Of a DNA stretch of 64,000 nt, positions 9,066-17,545 are shown piece after piece. Below the pieces are notes generated by a model. The model saw nothing but the letters and a program-made list of their open reading frames with translations. It searched no databases and was not told the DNA's origin. Within the stretch, counting starts at the first letter, position 1; every line of letters starts with the position of its first letter. Source of the DNA: DATARH01 sp036489765 (GTDB taxonomy: Bacteria > Pseudomonadota > Alphaproteobacteria > ATCC43930 > CGMCC-115725); the NCBI GenBank assembly GCA_036489765.1, contig DASXFE010000040.1, positions 1 to 64,000 on the forward strand, in the 5' to 3' direction. The position numbers and the translations under genes are program-made.

Positions 9066-10223
9066 CTACACCTGATCCTCCGCCTGCCGGAACGGGGAGT
9101 ATTCGGCCAGGTGCTCGATCTTCTCCGTCACCATCTCCCGTTCTCGGGCCAGGAACTGGGCTACGGCTCGGCGGAAGCTGGGGTCGGGGAGCCAGTGGGC
9201 GCTGTAGATCGGGACGGGGAGGTAGCCGCGCTGGAGCTTGTGCGGGCCCTGGGCGCCGGCTTCGACCCTTTTCAGGCCGTGGTCGATCGCGAATTCGATC
9301 GCGCGGTAGTAGCAGCACTCGAAATGGAGGAACGGGTAGTCGCCATAGCTGCCCCAGTTGCGACCGTAGATCGTTTCGCGGCCGAGGATGTTGAAGGCGC
9401 CGGCGACATACTCCTCTCCCTTGCGCGCCATCACCAACACGACCTTATCGGCCATCCGCTCGCCCAAAAGCGCGAAGAACTTGCGGTTCAGATAGGCCGA
9501 ACCCCATTTGCGGTCCGAGGTCGCGAGGTAGAAGTGATAGAACGCGTCCCACACCTTCGGGGTCAGCGTGTCGCCGGTCAGTACATCGATCTCGAGCCCG
9601 GGGGCGACGGCCTCGCGCCGCTCCTTCTTGACCGCCTTGCGCTTGCGCGAGTTGAGTGCGGCCAGGTAGTCGTCGAACGTGGCATAGCCGTCGTTGGTCC
9701 AGTGGAATTGCTGGCCCATCCGCTTCAAGAAACCGGCTTCCTCAAAGGCCGCCTCGTCGCCCATCTCGGTGAAATTGATGTGCAATGACGAGATGTGCCG
9801 GGCGCGGGTAAGTTCGACCATGCCCGCGATCAGGTGCGCCCGCGTCTCGGGTGGGGCGTCGGGCGCGACCAGCAGGCGCGGGCCGGGGACCGGCGTGAAC
9901 GGCACCCCGCAGAGCAGCTTTGGGTAATACCGGCCGCCGGCGCGCTCATAGGCGTCGGCCCAGCCGTAATCGAAGATGTATTCTCCGTAGGAGTGGCTTT
10001 TCGCGTAAAGCGGCACCGCGCCGACGATCCTGCCGTCGGGGCCGGTCACGGTCAGGTGCTGCGGCGCCCAGCCGGTCCGCTGCGTCGCCGAGCCGCTTTC
10101 CTCGCAGATCGCGAGGAAGGCGTGCGAGACCGTCGGGTTGATGTCGCCGGCGCAGGCATCCCATCCGGCGGCCGGGATTTCGGCGATCGACTCGTGAACC
10201 TGGACCGTGATCGTGTCGCTCAT
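9066..10223 (-). CDS. GNAT-fold / peptidogalycan-like N-acyltransferase (DUF482 family)
   Basis: A 385-residue protein of the DUF482 type, a double GNAT fold related to FemAB-like transferases. It starts at ATG 10223 (MSDTITVQVHESIAEIPAAG), whose A is the last base of the RidA stop. Visible family segments are WDACAGDINPTVSHAFL near the N-terminus, FDDYLAALNSRKRKAVKKER mid-protein and, towards the C-terminus, NWGSYGDYPFLHFECCYYRA and GAQGPHKLQRGY. The substrate is unknown. Overlap with the RidA-like gene upstream indicates co-translation. Confidence 0.85.
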   Translation of the reverse strand: MSDTITVQVHESIAEIPAAGWDACAGDINPTVSHAFLAICEESGSATQRTGWAPQHLTVTGPDGRIVGAVPLYAKSHSYGEYIFDYGWADAYERAGGRYYPKLLCGVPFTPVPGPRLLVAPDAPPETRAHLIAGMVELTRARHISSLHINFTEMGDEAAFEEAGFLKRMGQQFHWTNDGYATFDDYLAALNSRKRKAVKKERREAVAPGLEIDVLTGDTLTPKVWDAFYHFYLATSDRKWGSAYLNRKFFALLGERMADKVVLVMARKGEEYVAGAFNILGRETIYGRNWGSYGDYPFLHFECCYYRAIEFAIDHGLKRVEAGAQGPHKLQRGYLPVPIYSAHWLPDPSFRRAVAQFLAREREMVTEKIEHLAEYSPFRQAEDQV

Positions 10224-10693
10224 CAATCGGCCAATTCGAACATCGCATCGACCTCGACCGCGACACCGCCCGGCAGCGCCGAGACGCCGACGGCGGTGCG
10301 CGCGTGCTTGCCGGCGTCGCCGAACGCCGCGACCATAAGGTCGGACGCGCCGTTGACGACCTGCGGCTGCTGGGTGAAATCGGGGGTGCAGTTGACGAAG
10401 CCACCGAGCCGGAGGCAGCGCCCGACGTTGTCGAGATCGCCGCGAGCCGCGACCTTGAGCTGGGCGAGGAGGTTGAGGGCGCAGAGCTGTGCCGCCTGCT
10501 GCGCGTCTTCGACCGACATCCCGGCGCCGAGCCTTCCGACATATTCCATCTTGCCGTCGCGCAGGGGGATCTGGCCCGAGATCACGACGACCCGGCCCGT
10601 CACCGTAAACGGCACGTAGTTGGCGATCGGCATCGCCGGCACCGGCAATTCCAGGCCCAGCGATTTGAGCCGCGCCTCGACCGTTCCGCTCAT
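10223..10693 (-). CDS. RidA/YjgF-YER057c-UK114 family protein
   Basis: A 156-residue RidA-like protein, somewhat longer than canonical RidA (about 128) and of the subfamily with a long N-terminus. Landmarks are YVPFTVTGRVVVISGQIPLR near residue 26, the AQLCALNLLAQLK helix and the C-terminal RTAVGVSALPGGVAVEVDAM, which carries the conserved Arg that binds imine carboxylates in true RidA. Enamine/imine deamination is the founding activity, but this subfamily is not well characterised. It is transcribed ahead of the DUF482 gene and overlaps it. Confidence 0.88.
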   Translation of the reverse strand: MSGTVEARLKSLGLELPVPAMPIANYVPFTVTGRVVVISGQIPLRDGKMEYVGRLGAGMSVEDAQQAAQLCALNLLAQLKVAARGDLDNVGRCLRLGGFVNCTPDFTQQPQVVNGASDLMVAAFGDAGKHARTAVGVSALPGGVAVEVDAMFELAD

Positions 10694-10822
10694 CTCTTTG
10701 TGCTCCCGCCGATACGTCGATAGGCAGAGGATAGGGGCTCCGACGCCGCTGTCCAGCCCGCCGCGAAACCGCCGCATTCGGTCCTTAGTGCGGGATCGTT
10801 GGCGGCAGAATTCCGTTTTCCT

Positions 10823-10899
10823 CGTCATTCCCGTACAAGCGGGAATCCAGGGGCCCCGCTTTGTCGCCCGCCCTGGACCCCGCCTGCGCAGGGGTGACG
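10823..10899. repeat. Dispersed palindromic repeat (CGTCATTCCCG...GGGTGACG type)
   Basis: An imperfect palindrome between the divergent RidA and exported-protein genes. Two half elements face each other: 10823-10852 contains TTCCCGTACAAGCGGGAA followed by TCCAGGG, and 10871-10899 contains CCCTGGA followed by CAGGGGTGAC. This is the common GTCATTCCCGC-type intergenic repeat of proteobacteria. It lies just upstream of the ATG at 10917 and may fold in the leader. Confidence 0.7.
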
Positions 10900-10916
10900 A
10901 TTTGAGTAGAGGCCGC

Positions 10917-11549
10917 ATGAGGTTGCTTCGTTTCGCCGTCTTCGCCGCCGTCCTGCTCGCCACGCCGGCTGCGTCCGTTGGCGCCAGGGCCGGCACGCTT
11001 TCCGACTCGCGCGTCGGGTTCAGCGCCGACCGCACGCTGATCCTCGACGGCAAGGCCTATGTCGGCAAGGTATGGACGATGCCGGGCAAGGAACGGCACG
11101 AGCAGATGATCAGGGGGTTCCAGCCCGTTTTCATCCTGCGCGAGGACAGCCCGATCGGCGACATCGTGCTCGCGCAGCTTCATACGACGGTCGAGTTCGT
11201 GTTTCCGGCCGAGTTGCGCCTCCTCGCCGACCCGCGCCTGACCCGGCACCCGATCGGTCATGAGGTCGTCAACGGCATCCCGACGATGGAATACGCGGTC
11301 GACGAAACGGCGCCGCAAGGCCACGCCGAGGGTACGCTGTGGCTCAGCCGCGACGGCATCCCGATGCGCTGCGAAGGCACGTTCACGGCGCCTAACGGCC
11401 ACCACTCGACCCTCAAATGGGAATTGAGCCACGTCAAGATCGGGCCCCAGCCGGATGCGCTGTTCGAGGTGCCGCAAGGGTTCAACAAACTCCCCGCCGA
11501 AGCGCTGGCGCCGCTCTTGGGGTTGAAGCTGAAATCGGCGAAGGGGTAA
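10917..11549 (+). CDS. Exported protein of unknown function
   Basis: A 210-residue protein with a clear signal peptide (MRLLRFAVFAAVLLATPAAS, likely cleaved after an Ala near residue 25). The mature part is beta-rich: GFSADRTLILDGKAYVGKVW, then repeated aligned strands including TMEYAVDETAPQGHAEGTLW and GTFTAPNGHHSTLKWELSHV. The pattern resembles lipoprotein-localisation or DUF4412-like periplasmic folds, but I cannot assign a family. The start was set at the ATG that begins the signal peptide; upstream in-frame sequence is repeat-derived. It converges on the next gene across a hairpin. Confidence 0.75.
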   Translation: MRLLRFAVFAAVLLATPAASVGARAGTLSDSRVGFSADRTLILDGKAYVGKVWTMPGKERHEQMIRGFQPVFILREDSPIGDIVLAQLHTTVEFVFPAELRLLADPRLTRHPIGHEVVNGIPTMEYAVDETAPQGHAEGTLWLSRDGIPMRCEGTFTAPNGHHSTLKWELSHVKIGPQPDALFEVPQGFNKLPAEALAPLLGLKLKSAKG

Positions 11550-11576
11550 CCAGCCCCACCGCCACTTTCACCCGTA

Positions 11577-11597
11577 CCTCCCCCATCGAGGGGGAGG
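11577..11597. terminator. Convergent-gene hairpin
   Basis: CCTCCCCC-ATCGA-GGGGGAGG forms a perfect 8-bp GC stem with a 5-nt loop between two convergent genes. No T-run follows, so it is a terminator-like hairpin rather than a textbook intrinsic terminator. Confidence 0.5.
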
Positions 11598-11601
11598 AGG
11601 C

Positions 11602-12660
11602 CTACACCGGCTCCAGCGGCGCGTGCAGCTTGGTTCCGGGGCAGATGATGCCGCCGCGGTCGCCGATCGTGGTGCTGCCGTAGCGCGGGGCGTAGGCGGG
11701 CGGGAGCGGGCGGGCGCCGGGAGCGGCCAGCCATAGGCGCAGCAGGTGGCGCTTTTTCTCGGGCTCGGACCAGTCGGCGAAGGCGGTGCGGTCGTGGAGG
11801 CACGTGTGGTTGTGCACGAACTGCATGTCGCCGGGGCGGAACTCCATGTCGAGGCGGAGGTCCTTGTCGTTGGCGAGGTCGTCGAAGAGCTCGAGCGCCT
11901 CGTGGTCCTCGGGCGAAAGGCGGCGTGCATCCGGGAAGCGCTGACCGGAGCGAATGTAGGTGCCGCTGTAGATCGCCGACAAATAGCCCTGGTGGTCGTT
12001 GTAGACGGGGATGTCGAAATAGGGCTTTTCGCCGGCCGGCACCTCGCCGCGGCGATCGGTCGAGAATGGCGCGAAGAGGCGCGCAGCGAGGTCGGGCCGC
12101 TCCGTTGCCATCTTGTTGTACATCGCCATCGAGCTGACGATCGACGACAGGCCGCCCGACTTTGCGGTCTTCAGGCACAGGAGCCCCACGATGTCGCACG
12201 AATCGGTGTGGAAATGCTGGCGCTCGGTGGTCTGGTAGGTGCGGACGTTGGGGTCGGTCGTGGCGACGCCGAGGTCGCGGACATGGCCGAGGAGATGCCC
12301 CATCCCGTTCTGCGAGCGCGCATTGCCGAGATAGGTGCCCACGCCCCAATAGGCGGCGGCGCTGTCGGCAATCGGCCGGTCCTGCACCGGGATGCCGCGC
12401 AGGAGGACAAAGCCCCGGCCGTTGAGGATCTCGCCGCGGAGCTTGTCGAGCGCGGGGCCCAGCGTCGGCAACGGGAAATCGGCGCGGGCGATGTCGGCGA
12501 TGTCGAGCCCGCGGGCGCGGACGCTTTGGGTGGCGGCTTCAATCTCGGCGAGCTCGGCGCGCGACAGCGTGTAGATCCAGTCCTCCGGCCGCTGGCGCAG
12601 ATCGGCGCCGATCCAGGCGGACGGCCCTTCGACAAGCGGGCGGGGCGGGGCAAGCGTCAT
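11602..12660 (-). CDS. TauD/TfdA family Fe(II)/2-oxoglutarate dioxygenase
   Basis: A 352-residue enzyme of the TauD/TfdA type. The iron-binding HxD is in TERQHFHTDSCDIVGLL (about residues 150-155) and the distal His in NHTCLHDRTAFAD, with the 2-oxoglutarate-binding Arg in KRHLLRLWLA. The N-terminal third (residues 1-75) precedes GRGFVLLRGIP, the start of the fold. Members hydroxylate small substrates such as taurine, phenoxyacetates or gamma-butyrobetaine; the substrate here cannot be told. It is divergent from the dienelactone hydrolase gene, with 72 bp between the two starts. Confidence 0.88.
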   Translation of the reverse strand: MTLAPPRPLVEGPSAWIGADLRQRPEDWIYTLSRAELAEIEAATQSVRARGLDIADIARADFPLPTLGPALDKLRGEILNGRGFVLLRGIPVQDRPIADSAAAYWGVGTYLGNARSQNGMGHLLGHVRDLGVATTDPNVRTYQTTERQHFHTDSCDIVGLLCLKTAKSGGLSSIVSSMAMYNKMATERPDLAARLFAPFSTDRRGEVPAGEKPYFDIPVYNDHQGYLSAIYSGTYIRSGQRFPDARRLSPEDHEALELFDDLANDKDLRLDMEFRPGDMQFVHNHTCLHDRTAFADWSEPEKKRHLLRLWLAAPGARPLPPAYAPRYGSTTIGDRGGIICPGTKLHAPLEPV

Positions 12661-12732
12661 CGTGAGTCCTCGGTGTTGCGGGATGATCCCGGCCTTTCTA
12701 ATCTTGCCTCATAACCCTCGGAGGAGTCCCCC

Positions 12733-13506
12733 ATGGCGAACGTACCGGGTCTCGTTACCGACCCCAGCAAGATCAAGGGCGGCATCGTTCATGTGCAGAG
12801 CGGCGGGACCAAGATCCCGGCCTATCTGGCAACACCCAACCAGGACGGCAACTATCCCGGCATCGTCGTGATCCACGAGGCGTTCGGGCTTGCCGACCAT
12901 ATCTGCGACCTCGCCCGGCGCTTTGCCAATATCGGCTACAACGCGATCGCCCCCGACCTTTACTGGAAGCAGGGCGCGCCGTCGGACCCGAGCAACTTCG
13001 ACACGGTGCTCCCCGTGATGTTCGGGCTCCAGGACCGGCAGGCTGTCGGCGATCTCGAAGCGTCGGCGGATTACCTGCGCGGATTGAAGGGCGCGACCGG
13101 CAAGGTCGGCGCGATCGGGTTCTGCTCGGGCGGCCGGCACACGCTGCTTTTCGCGTGCAGCAGCAAGAAGGTCGATGCCGCGGTGGATTGCTGGGGCGGG
13201 TTCATTCACCGCGCGTCGCCGAGCGACGAAACCACCGCCTCGCGCCCGCGCATCATCCTCGACATGGTCAAGAACATGCACTGCCCGACCTTTGGCGTGT
13301 TCGGCGAAGAAGACCAGAACCCGCCGGTGGCTTTGGCTGCGGAGCTGGAGAAACGCGCCGCGGCCGCCGGCAAGGATGTGACGACCAAAGTGTACAAAGA
13401 CGCCGGCCACGCCTTCCTCGCCGACTACCGCCCCAGCTACAAGGAAGGTCCCGCCCACGAGCTATGGAACGACGCGACGGCGTTCTTCAAGAAGCATCTC
13501 TCGTAG
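12733..13506 (+). CDS. Dienelactone hydrolase family protein
   Basis: A 257-residue alpha/beta hydrolase of the dienelactone hydrolase family. The nucleophile elbow is GFCSGGRH (Cys near residue 129). The catalytic Asp is probably in FGEEDQNPPV and the His in DAGHAFLAD. HEAFGLADHICDLARRFANI is the typical N-terminal region. In its founding role the enzyme opens dienelactones in chloroaromatic degradation, but most genomic members have unknown substrates. The start ATG has the ribosome binding site GGAGGAG at about 12719-12725. Confidence 0.92.
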   Translation: MANVPGLVTDPSKIKGGIVHVQSGGTKIPAYLATPNQDGNYPGIVVIHEAFGLADHICDLARRFANIGYNAIAPDLYWKQGAPSDPSNFDTVLPVMFGLQDRQAVGDLEASADYLRGLKGATGKVGAIGFCSGGRHTLLFACSSKKVDAAVDCWGGFIHRASPSDETTASRPRIILDMVKNMHCPTFGVFGEEDQNPPVALAAELEKRAAAAGKDVTTKVYKDAGHAFLADYRPSYKEGPAHELWNDATAFFKKHLS

Positions 13507-13570
13507 GGTGGAAAAGCGGAGCGCATTCCACCGCTCGATCGGCGGAATGCGCGTTGCTTTTCCGCCCTGC
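13503..13570. repeat. Dispersed palindromic repeat (GGTGGAAAAGC type)
   Basis: Overlaps the stop codon of the hydrolase gene. The left half GTGGAAAAGC...GCGCATTCCACCG pairs imperfectly with the right half CGGCGGAATGCGC...GCTTTTCCGCC around a short CTCGAT centre. It lies between convergent genes and could act as a transcript end. It belongs to a repeat type seen in many alphaproteobacterial genomes. Confidence 0.65.
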
Positions 13571-13615
13571 GCTGCCGTTTTCCCCTCGCCCGCATTGCGG
13601 GCGGGGGGCGATTAA

Positions 13616-14446
13616 TCAAGCCCGATAGAACGGCCGGTCGCCCTTGATCGTCACGCGGTGGCCGTGCCTCCGCTGCGGGTAGTAGTCCCACATCGCGTGG
13701 TGCTGGACGCAGCGGTTGTCCCAGAAGGCGATAGAGTTCGGCTGCCAGGAGAAGCGGCAGTGGAATTCGGGAGTTTCGGCGTGGCGGTAGAGCATTTCGA
13801 GGAGGGCGTCGCTTTCGAGGCGGCTTAGCTCCTTGATCCGGGTCGTGAAGCCGCGGTTGACGAAGAGGGCCTTTCGACCGGTGACCGGGTGGGAGCGGAC
13901 GAGCGGGTGTTCGGCCTTGGGGAAGGCCTTGCCCTTGTCGTCCCAGCCGTAGCGGCCGCGGTAGACGTGCTCGCCGTCATGGACCGCGGTGAGGCCCTCG
14001 ACGAGGCGCTTCATCGGCTCCGACAGCTTGTCGTAGGCCGCGTACATGCTGGCGAAAAGCGTGTCGCCGCCGACCGGCGGGATCTCGGTGAGATAAAGGA
14101 TGCTGCCCATCGGCGGCTCGATGTCGCACGAGACGTCCGAATGCCACTCCTCGCCGGCGACGCGCTTTGACTTTTCGTCGGCGTGGATGATCAGGATCTC
14201 GGGGTGGCCGTCCGGCGAATTCGGGCTCGCCGGGTGGATCGCCAATTCGCCAAAGCGGCGGCCGAAATCCTTGTGCTGGTCGATCGAGAGGTGCTGGTCG
14301 CGAAAGAAGACCACCAGGTTTTCCATGAGTGCGTCGTGCACCTCCTGGAATTGTTGGTTGCCCAGCGGGCGGGACAGGTCGACCCGGCCGATCTCGGCCC
14401 CGATATGCGGCGTCAGCTTTTTGACCGTGATCGTCTCGTAGGCCAT
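13616..14446 (-). CDS. TauD/TfdA family dioxygenase (taurine dioxygenase-like)
   Basis: A 276-residue Fe(II)/2-oxoglutarate dioxygenase, closer to canonical TauD than the 11602-12660 protein. It starts at ATG 14446 (MAYETITVKKLTPHIGAEIG) with GGGAGGG upstream. HxD is in AGEEWHSDVSC (about residues 97-99), the distal His in NRCVQHHAMWDYY and the 2-oxoglutarate Arg in GHRVTIKGDRP. ENLVVFFRDQHLSIDQH is the family N-terminal core. The substrate is not determinable; sulfonates, aryloxy acids or ether compounds are all possible. Confidence 0.92.
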   Translation of the reverse strand: MAYETITVKKLTPHIGAEIGRVDLSRPLGNQQFQEVHDALMENLVVFFRDQHLSIDQHKDFGRRFGELAIHPASPNSPDGHPEILIIHADEKSKRVAGEEWHSDVSCDIEPPMGSILYLTEIPPVGGDTLFASMYAAYDKLSEPMKRLVEGLTAVHDGEHVYRGRYGWDDKGKAFPKAEHPLVRSHPVTGRKALFVNRGFTTRIKELSRLESDALLEMLYRHAETPEFHCRFSWQPNSIAFWDNRCVQHHAMWDYYPQRRHGHRVTIKGDRPFYRA

Positions 14447-14459
14447 CGCGACCCTCCCG

Positions 14460-14656
14460 TCATGCAAGGTGTCGAATGATACGCGCCGGGTGGCCGGCCG
14501 CAAGGACCCTCGGCGGCAGGTCGCGGGTCACTACTCTGCCGGCGCCGATGACGCAGCCATCGCCGATCTCGATCGGCGCGCAATCAAGGAAGACGCAGTT
14601 GCAATTGACGAAGCAGCGGGCGCCGAGGCGGATCGTGTGCCCATAGTTTGAATGGC
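14460..14656 (-). pseudogene. Remnant of a maltose/galactoside O-acetyltransferase (hexapeptide repeat)
   Basis: The reverse strand encodes about 62 residues matching sugar O-acetyltransferases of the LacA/Maa/NodL group. NYGHTIRLGARCFVNCNCVF and LDCAPIEIGD match the central part, then CVIGAGRVVTRDLPPRVLAA and GHPARIIRHLA match the C-terminus. The first half of the protein is missing, and so are the roughly 60 residues normally between the two segments (including the catalytic His region). The frame reads through the join. It is a deletion-scarred remnant, not a working enzyme. Confidence 0.8.
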
Positions 14657-14784
14657 TGAGGGGGGGGCCAGAGCGACCGCGAGGGCGGCGCATGATCCCG
14701 GGCCGCCATGACAGTTGCGCGACAGGGTGTGATCACGGTCGTGTGACGCGGTATGCTCCCGGCCTTTGCCGAAAGGGGAATGCG

Positions 14785-16503
14785 ATGCCGCGCCGGGAAC
14801 TCCCTGTCGAGACCGTTGCCGAGGGGTATCTGTCGCTTTTGGCCGAGCGCGGGGTCGAATATCTGTTCGCCAATGCCGGCACTGATTTCGCGCCGATCGT
14901 CGAGGCTTATGCGCGCGCCGGCCAATCGGGGCTCGCGCTGCCGAAGCCGCTGATCGCGACGCATGAGAATGTCGCGGCGTCGATGGCGCACGGCTATGCG
15001 GTCGCCTCGGGCAAGGTGCCGGCGGTGATGTTTCATGTCAGCGTCGGCACGGCGAACGCGGTCTGCGCCGCGTGGAATGCCGCGCGCGACAACGTGCCGA
15101 TTCTGTTCACGGCCGGGCGCACGCCGCTGACCGAAGAGGGCATGGCCGGCTCGCGCGACACCTACATACACTGGGCGCAGGAGATGTTCGACCAGGGCGG
15201 GATCATGCGTGAGGCGGTGAAATGGGATTACGAGCTGCGCAACGGGGTGCAGGTCGAGACCGTGGTCGACCGCGCGCTGTCGCTGGCGACGAGCTCTCCG
15301 CCCGGTCCGATCTACCTGACCCTGCCGCGCGAGGTGCTGGCCGAGCCGCTAAAAGGGCTTTCGTATTACAGTCCGGGGCGGCGCGTCGCAGCGTCGCCGC
15401 CGGGGCCGGATTTCGACGCGATCGATGCCGCGGGGGCGCTGCTCGCGGATGCGGAGAACCCGCTCATCATCACCGCCAGCGCCGGGCGCGACCACGAGGC
15501 GGTCAAAGCGATCGCCGATTTCGCGCTGCGCTTTGCGGTGCCGGTCGTCGAGCATCGGCACAGGCATCTGAACATCCCGGCCGACCACCCCTGCCACCTC
15601 GGCTATGAACCGAACGAACTGATCGATACGGCCGACGCGATCATCGTCGTCGAAAGCGACGTGCCGTGGGTCCCGAGCCGCAAGAACCCGGGGCCCGACT
15701 GCAAAATCATCCATGTCGGGATCGACCCGCTGTTCAGCCGCTATCCGATCCGCGGCTTCCCGGCCGATGTCGCGATCACCGCGGCACCGAAGGTGGCGCT
15801 CGCGCGGCTCAGCGCGGCGTGGGCGTCGCGGGTGTCGGCGACGACGATCGAGACCCGCCGCCGCCGCGTCGCCGAACGCCGCGAGGCGCAGCAGGCTGGG
15901 TGGGCGCGGGCGCGTGAGGCGGCCGCCAAGCAGCAGCCGCTGAGCCCTGTCCACGTCAGCGCATGCCTCGCCGCGGCGCGCGACCCCGATGGGGTGATCG
16001 TCAACGAATACACGCTGTTGCCGCAGCATTGCCCGTCGACCCGGCCCGGCAGCTTTTTCGGGTCGAGCCCGGCGGCGGGGCTCGGCTGGGGCGCCGGGGC
16101 GGCGCTCGGCGTCAAGCTCGCCCAGCCCGACCGCCAGGTCATCGCCGTCCTCGGCGACGGCTCCTACATCTTCTCGAACCCGGTCGCCGTCCATCATGCC
16201 GCGGCGATGCACAAGCTTCCGGTGCTCTTCATCGTCGTCAACAACGCGATGTGGGGCGCCGTGCGCCGCGCCACCCTCGGCATGTATCCGCAAGGCGACG
16301 CCGCGAAAAGCAACAAGCCCCCTTTCATCGACCTCGACGAGTTGCCGGCCTTCGACAAGGTGTGCGAGGCGGCCGGCGGCTACGGCGAACGCGTCGAGGA
16401 CCCGGCGGAATTGCCCGCGGCGCTCGGGCGGGCGCTGAAGGCGGTCGATGGCGGGCAGCAGGCGCTGCTGAACGTGATCTGCCAAGGCGGTGGCGGGGGT
16501 TGA
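14785..16503 (+). CDS. Thiamine diphosphate-dependent enzyme, acetolactate synthase-like
   Basis: A 572-residue ThDP enzyme with the three-domain POX/ALS architecture. The N-terminal Pyr domain carries the catalytic Glu in PLIATHENVAASMAHGYAVA (about residue 57), the central domain spans about 195-330, and the C-terminal PP domain has GDGSYIFSNPVAVHHAAAMH with NNAMWGAV (GDG...NN ThDP motif). ATG 14785 was chosen because MPRRELPVETVAEGYLSLLA starts the fold and AAAGGGGA lies just upstream. It could be a benzoylformate decarboxylase- or acetolactate synthase-like enzyme; no small regulatory subunit is adjacent, so a biosynthetic IlvB role is unlikely. Confidence 0.87.
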   Translation: MPRRELPVETVAEGYLSLLAERGVEYLFANAGTDFAPIVEAYARAGQSGLALPKPLIATHENVAASMAHGYAVASGKVPAVMFHVSVGTANAVCAAWNAARDNVPILFTAGRTPLTEEGMAGSRDTYIHWAQEMFDQGGIMREAVKWDYELRNGVQVETVVDRALSLATSSPPGPIYLTLPREVLAEPLKGLSYYSPGRRVAASPPGPDFDAIDAAGALLADAENPLIITASAGRDHEAVKAIADFALRFAVPVVEHRHRHLNIPADHPCHLGYEPNELIDTADAIIVVESDVPWVPSRKNPGPDCKIIHVGIDPLFSRYPIRGFPADVAITAAPKVALARLSAAWASRVSATTIETRRRRVAERREAQQAGWARAREAAAKQQPLSPVHVSACLAAARDPDGVIVNEYTLLPQHCPSTRPGSFFGSSPAAGLGWGAGAALGVKLAQPDRQVIAVLGDGSYIFSNPVAVHHAAAMHKLPVLFIVVNNAMWGAVRRATLGMYPQGDAAKSNKPPFIDLDELPAFDKVCEAAGGYGERVEDPAELPAALGRALKAVDGGQQALLNVICQGGGGG

Positions 16504-16549
16504 GGTCCGCCCACTCCGGCTTTCCGATGTGGTGGTTGGTTGAAGGACA

Positions 16550-17449
16550 TCACCCCTTAAAGTGCTTGATGAAGTGCTGGTACGTCTCCTCCGGGGCCTC
16601 TTCCGGCACGTAGTGGCCGCAGGGGAGCGGGCCGCCCCAGGCGTCTGTCGCATAGTCATCTTTCCATACCGCGAGGACGTCGCCGTGGACGCCTTCGGTG
16701 TGGCTGCGCTGGCCCCAGAGTACGCAGAGCGGCACGGTGATCTTGCGGCCGGCGTCGAAATCTGCCGTGTCCATGTCGAGGTCGCAGGTGACGCAAGCGC
16801 GGTAGTCGGCGCACGAGCCCTTGATCGTCTTCCAGTTGAAGCAGCGGACGTATTCCTCGAACGCCTCGGGGTCGAAAAAGCCGAGGCCGATGCCCGGCTT
16901 CGACAGCTTTTTCTCCATGAACCAGCGGGCCGAGACGCCGGCCATCATCTGCTCCGGGAAATCGTAGGGCTGAGCCATGAAAACCCAATGCCACGACCGC
17001 ATGGCCCAGTTCTTCGACGCGCGGGTCCAGACGTGGTGGTTGGGGAGGATGTCGACGAGCGCGGCCTTTTTGACCCGGTCGGGGTGGTCGAGGCACATGC
17101 GCGCGGTGGTGCGCGCGCCGCGGTCGTGGCCGGCGACGAAAAACTCCTTGTAGCCGAGCTTCTCCATGACCTCGACCTGGTCGAGCGCCATCGCGCGGAA
17201 CGAGTAGTTGATGTTGTTCTCGCCGGCGTCGTCGGGTCCGACGCTGTCGCCGTAGCCGCGGAGATCGGTGCAGACGACGTGGAAATGCTCCGCGAGGCGC
17301 GGCGCGATCTTGTGCCACGACACGTGCGTCATCGGGTTGCCGTGGAGCAGCAGCAGCGGCGGCCCATCGCCACCGTGGCGCAGGTGGATTCGCGCGCCGC
17401 CAAAGGGACCTGTCGTGTCGATATCGGTGCGGGTGAAGCCTTCGAACAT
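16550..17449 (-). CDS. Alpha/beta hydrolase, fluoroacetate dehalogenase-like
   Basis: A 299-residue alpha/beta hydrolase. The nucleophile elbow is GHDRGART (Asp near residue 107), followed by ARMCLDHPDRV, which places the Arg residues as in fluoroacetate dehalogenase. The halide-pocket signature SWHWVFMAQP (His-Trp) and GSCADYRACV (Tyr) are also present, and the catalytic His is in LPCGHYVPEEAPEE. These are the residues that separate this group from general epoxide hydrolases, so haloacetate dehalogenation is plausible but unproven. The start ATG 17449 gives MFEGFTRTDIDTTG. It is divergent from thrC. Confidence 0.82.
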   Translation of the reverse strand: MFEGFTRTDIDTTGPFGGARIHLRHGGDGPPLLLLHGNPMTHVSWHKIAPRLAEHFHVVCTDLRGYGDSVGPDDAGENNINYSFRAMALDQVEVMEKLGYKEFFVAGHDRGARTTARMCLDHPDRVKKAALVDILPNHHVWTRASKNWAMRSWHWVFMAQPYDFPEQMMAGVSARWFMEKKLSKPGIGLGFFDPEAFEEYVRCFNWKTIKGSCADYRACVTCDLDMDTADFDAGRKITVPLCVLWGQRSHTEGVHGDVLAVWKDDYATDAWGGPLPCGHYVPEEAPEETYQHFIKHFKG

Positions 17450-17545
17450 CGCTGGGTCTCCGGATCGGGCGTTAAGAGAGTGCCGGTTGCGGCGGGGGCG
17501 GTGCAAGGATAGGTTCTTCGGTGCGTTACGGGGATGTGAAAAAGC

